Part shown: positions 63,290 through 64,000 of the stretch, one piece after another | How the letters are laid out: every line of letters starts with the position of its first letter | Numbering within the stretch: position 1 is the first letter of the stretch | NCBI GenBank assembly: GCA_965371225.1 | Contig: CBDUXP010000004.1 | Location: 62,001-126,000, forward strand | Source: CBDUXP01 sp965371225 [NCBI: uncultured bacterium] | GTDB lineage: Bacteria; Abyssobacteria; SURF-5; CBDUXP01 | Direction: 5' to 3' | Length of the DNA stretch: 64,000 nt | Made by a program: the position numbers and the translations under genes | The notes under the pieces: model-generated | The model's input: the letters and a program-made list of their open reading frames with translations, nothing else | Databases searched by the model: none | Told to the model about the DNA's origin: nothing

Positions 63290-63889
63290 ATGGCGTGGAT
63301 CACCACCACTAGCGAAGAGGACGCCACTGGCCTGACCGCCGAGGTGTACGAGCGGCTCCGCGAGTCCCCCATCTTCATGGGCAGCGTGCCCAACATTTAC
63401 AAGTCCCTGTCCCTGCGGCCGGAAATTCTGGACGTGTTCCAGAAGATGTCCTTCGTCGGCTCCTTCGGCGGCACGGGGCTCACGCGGGAAGAGGAGGAGA
63501 TGGTCTCCACCGTCGTCTCCTCCATCAACCGCTGCCACTACTGAACGAACGCGCACGGCGCGGCCCTCGTGGGAGCGGGGGGAGATATGGACTTGGCGCA
63601 CCAGCTCAAGCGCGACTGGCGCAAGGCGGACCTGAGCGAGAAGCATACGACCATGCTCGCGTTCTGCGAGAAGCTCACCGTCAACCCGAGCGGCATCACG
63701 AAAGACGACATGCAGGCGGTGCGTGACGCCGGCTGGAGCGAACGGGATTACTTCGACATGGTGCTGCTCACCGCAGCCTTCAACCTCATCGATCGTGTGG
63801 CAGACGCCTTCGGCGTCCAAGTGGACGACCAGATGAAAGGCATGCTCGACGCCATCGGCGAGGAACTCGTCTTCGATTCAAAAGCGTAG
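63290..63889 (+). CDS. AhpD-like (carboxymuconolactone decarboxylase family) selenoprotein, in-frame UGA = Sec85
   Basis: Read through the TGA at 63542-63544, the frame gives 199 residues of the AhpD/CMD family: VYERLRESPIFMGSVPNIYKSL, ILDVFQKMSFVG, LTREEEEMVSTVVSSINRCHY-U-TNAHGAAL, then LKRDWRKADLSEKHTTMLAFCEKLTVNP, SERDYFDMVLLTAAFNLIDRVADAFGV. The motif C82-H-Y-U85-TNA-H89 reproduces the AhpD active site CxxC-x3-H with Sec at the second Cys, the peroxidatic one in mycobacterial AhpD. The 3' part keeps family sequence, frame and codon style, so this is not decay. GGAGG lies 5 bases before the ATG. Likely a thiol/selenol peroxidase or redox partner serving the cluster; it would need the Sec machinery elsewhere. 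Confidence 0.88.
63550..63577 (+). promoter_or_regulatory. Candidate bacterial SECIS hairpin
   Basis: Starting 6 bases after the UGA, the RNA can fold as CGC (63550-63552)/GCG (63575-63577), an internal loop, then CACGG (63554-63558)/UCGUG (63567-63571) around the G-containing apical loop CGCGGCCC. The U at 63567 can be bulged, as in bacterial SECIS elements. The apical loop is 15-22 bases from the UGA, the usual distance. Confidence 0.6.
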
Positions 63890-64000
63890 ACCCGGCGGCC
63901 AGCACTCCACGGAGCCGAGCCCGGTGCGGTTGCCGCGACCTCCGGGATATATGTCGCCCTTTGTTGTTCCCCATTCCTCCTGTGGGTTGTGTTGGAAGCC

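Noticed and set aside
63290-63544. An 84-residue truncated AhpD-like protein, or a pseudogene broken by a stop
   Set aside because: Family sequence continues in the same frame directly after the TGA, the TGA sits on the active-site Cys position, and no frameshift or decay is visible; selenocysteine explains all of this better.
63890-64000. A further gene at the right end
   Set aside because: The last 111 bases show no start with a plausible family continuation on the plus strand, and the minus-strand frame there is Arg-rich without motifs.

Overview
The window reads as one piece of chromosome from a GC-rich Gram-negative (diderm) bacterium. Kdo and heptose genes (kdsA, kdsB, kdsC, kdkA, rfaE2), an ArnT-type transferase and a LexA with standard signatures point to a lipopolysaccharide-bearing, non-model lineage. 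I cannot name the phylum from sequence alone; lineages such as Rokubacteria/Methylomirabilota, Tectomicrobia or Binatota would fit, but that is a guess. No insertion sequence, prophage or CRISPR array is visible. Nearly all genes from 1 to 53 kb lie on the minus strand, packed into long runs in which start and stop codons touch or overlap.

Layout, left to right. 1-2.6 kb: rplU-rpmA, then obgE-proB (proB cut by the window edge), with a strong promoter before rplU and a terminator after rpmA. 2.6-6.9 kb: a GntR(YtrA)-ABC transporter operon whose promoter carries a palindrome; one permease has a large extra soluble domain. 7-14.5 kb: a looser accessory stretch on both strands (Sel1, ankyrin, NTF2-like, HTTM, HugZ-like, SGNH and small Cys-rich proteins). 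14.6-16.1 kb: tRNA-Glu, a single-domain chromate-transporter protein, tRNA-Gln, nrdR. 16.3-31 kb: an eleven-gene run purB-purC-purF-purM-purL-purQ-purH-purD-purE-recG-rsmD, driven by a near-consensus promoter at 31.0 kb; it encodes most of the route to IMP. 31-38.6 kb: guaB-guaA (IMP to GMP), followed by a lipid-linked sugar set (GT2, LAB_N protein, ArnT-like) and two PlsC-like acyltransferases. 38.6-40.8 kb: groES-groEL. 40.8-53.1 kb: an LPS core/Kdo run (kdkA, kdsA, kdsC, tal, rfaE2, five glycosyltransferases, a methyltransferase, kdsB) continuing into a YkvA-like protein, pdxA and rsmA.

From 53.4 kb: a NYN-domain protein with an unknown partner, a small membrane protein, a mini zinc ribbon, lexA, and then a plus-strand cluster at 56.5-63.9 kb. 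This cluster is the most interesting part. It holds a MarR regulator (apparently leaderless, its start codon inside a 25-bp palindrome), two tandem paralogous molybdopterin/4Fe-4S oxidoreductases that lack the usual Cys/Sec/Ser/Asp metal ligand (Gln141-Glu142 instead), a GPH-type sugar/cation symporter homologue, and an AhpD-like protein whose frame is crossed by one in-frame UGA exactly where the second Cys of the CxxC motif belongs. Ordinary ORF calling splits that last gene in two; I read it as a CxxU selenoprotein with a candidate SECIS hairpin just after the UGA. Together the genes look like a regulated uptake-plus-redox module of unknown substrate.
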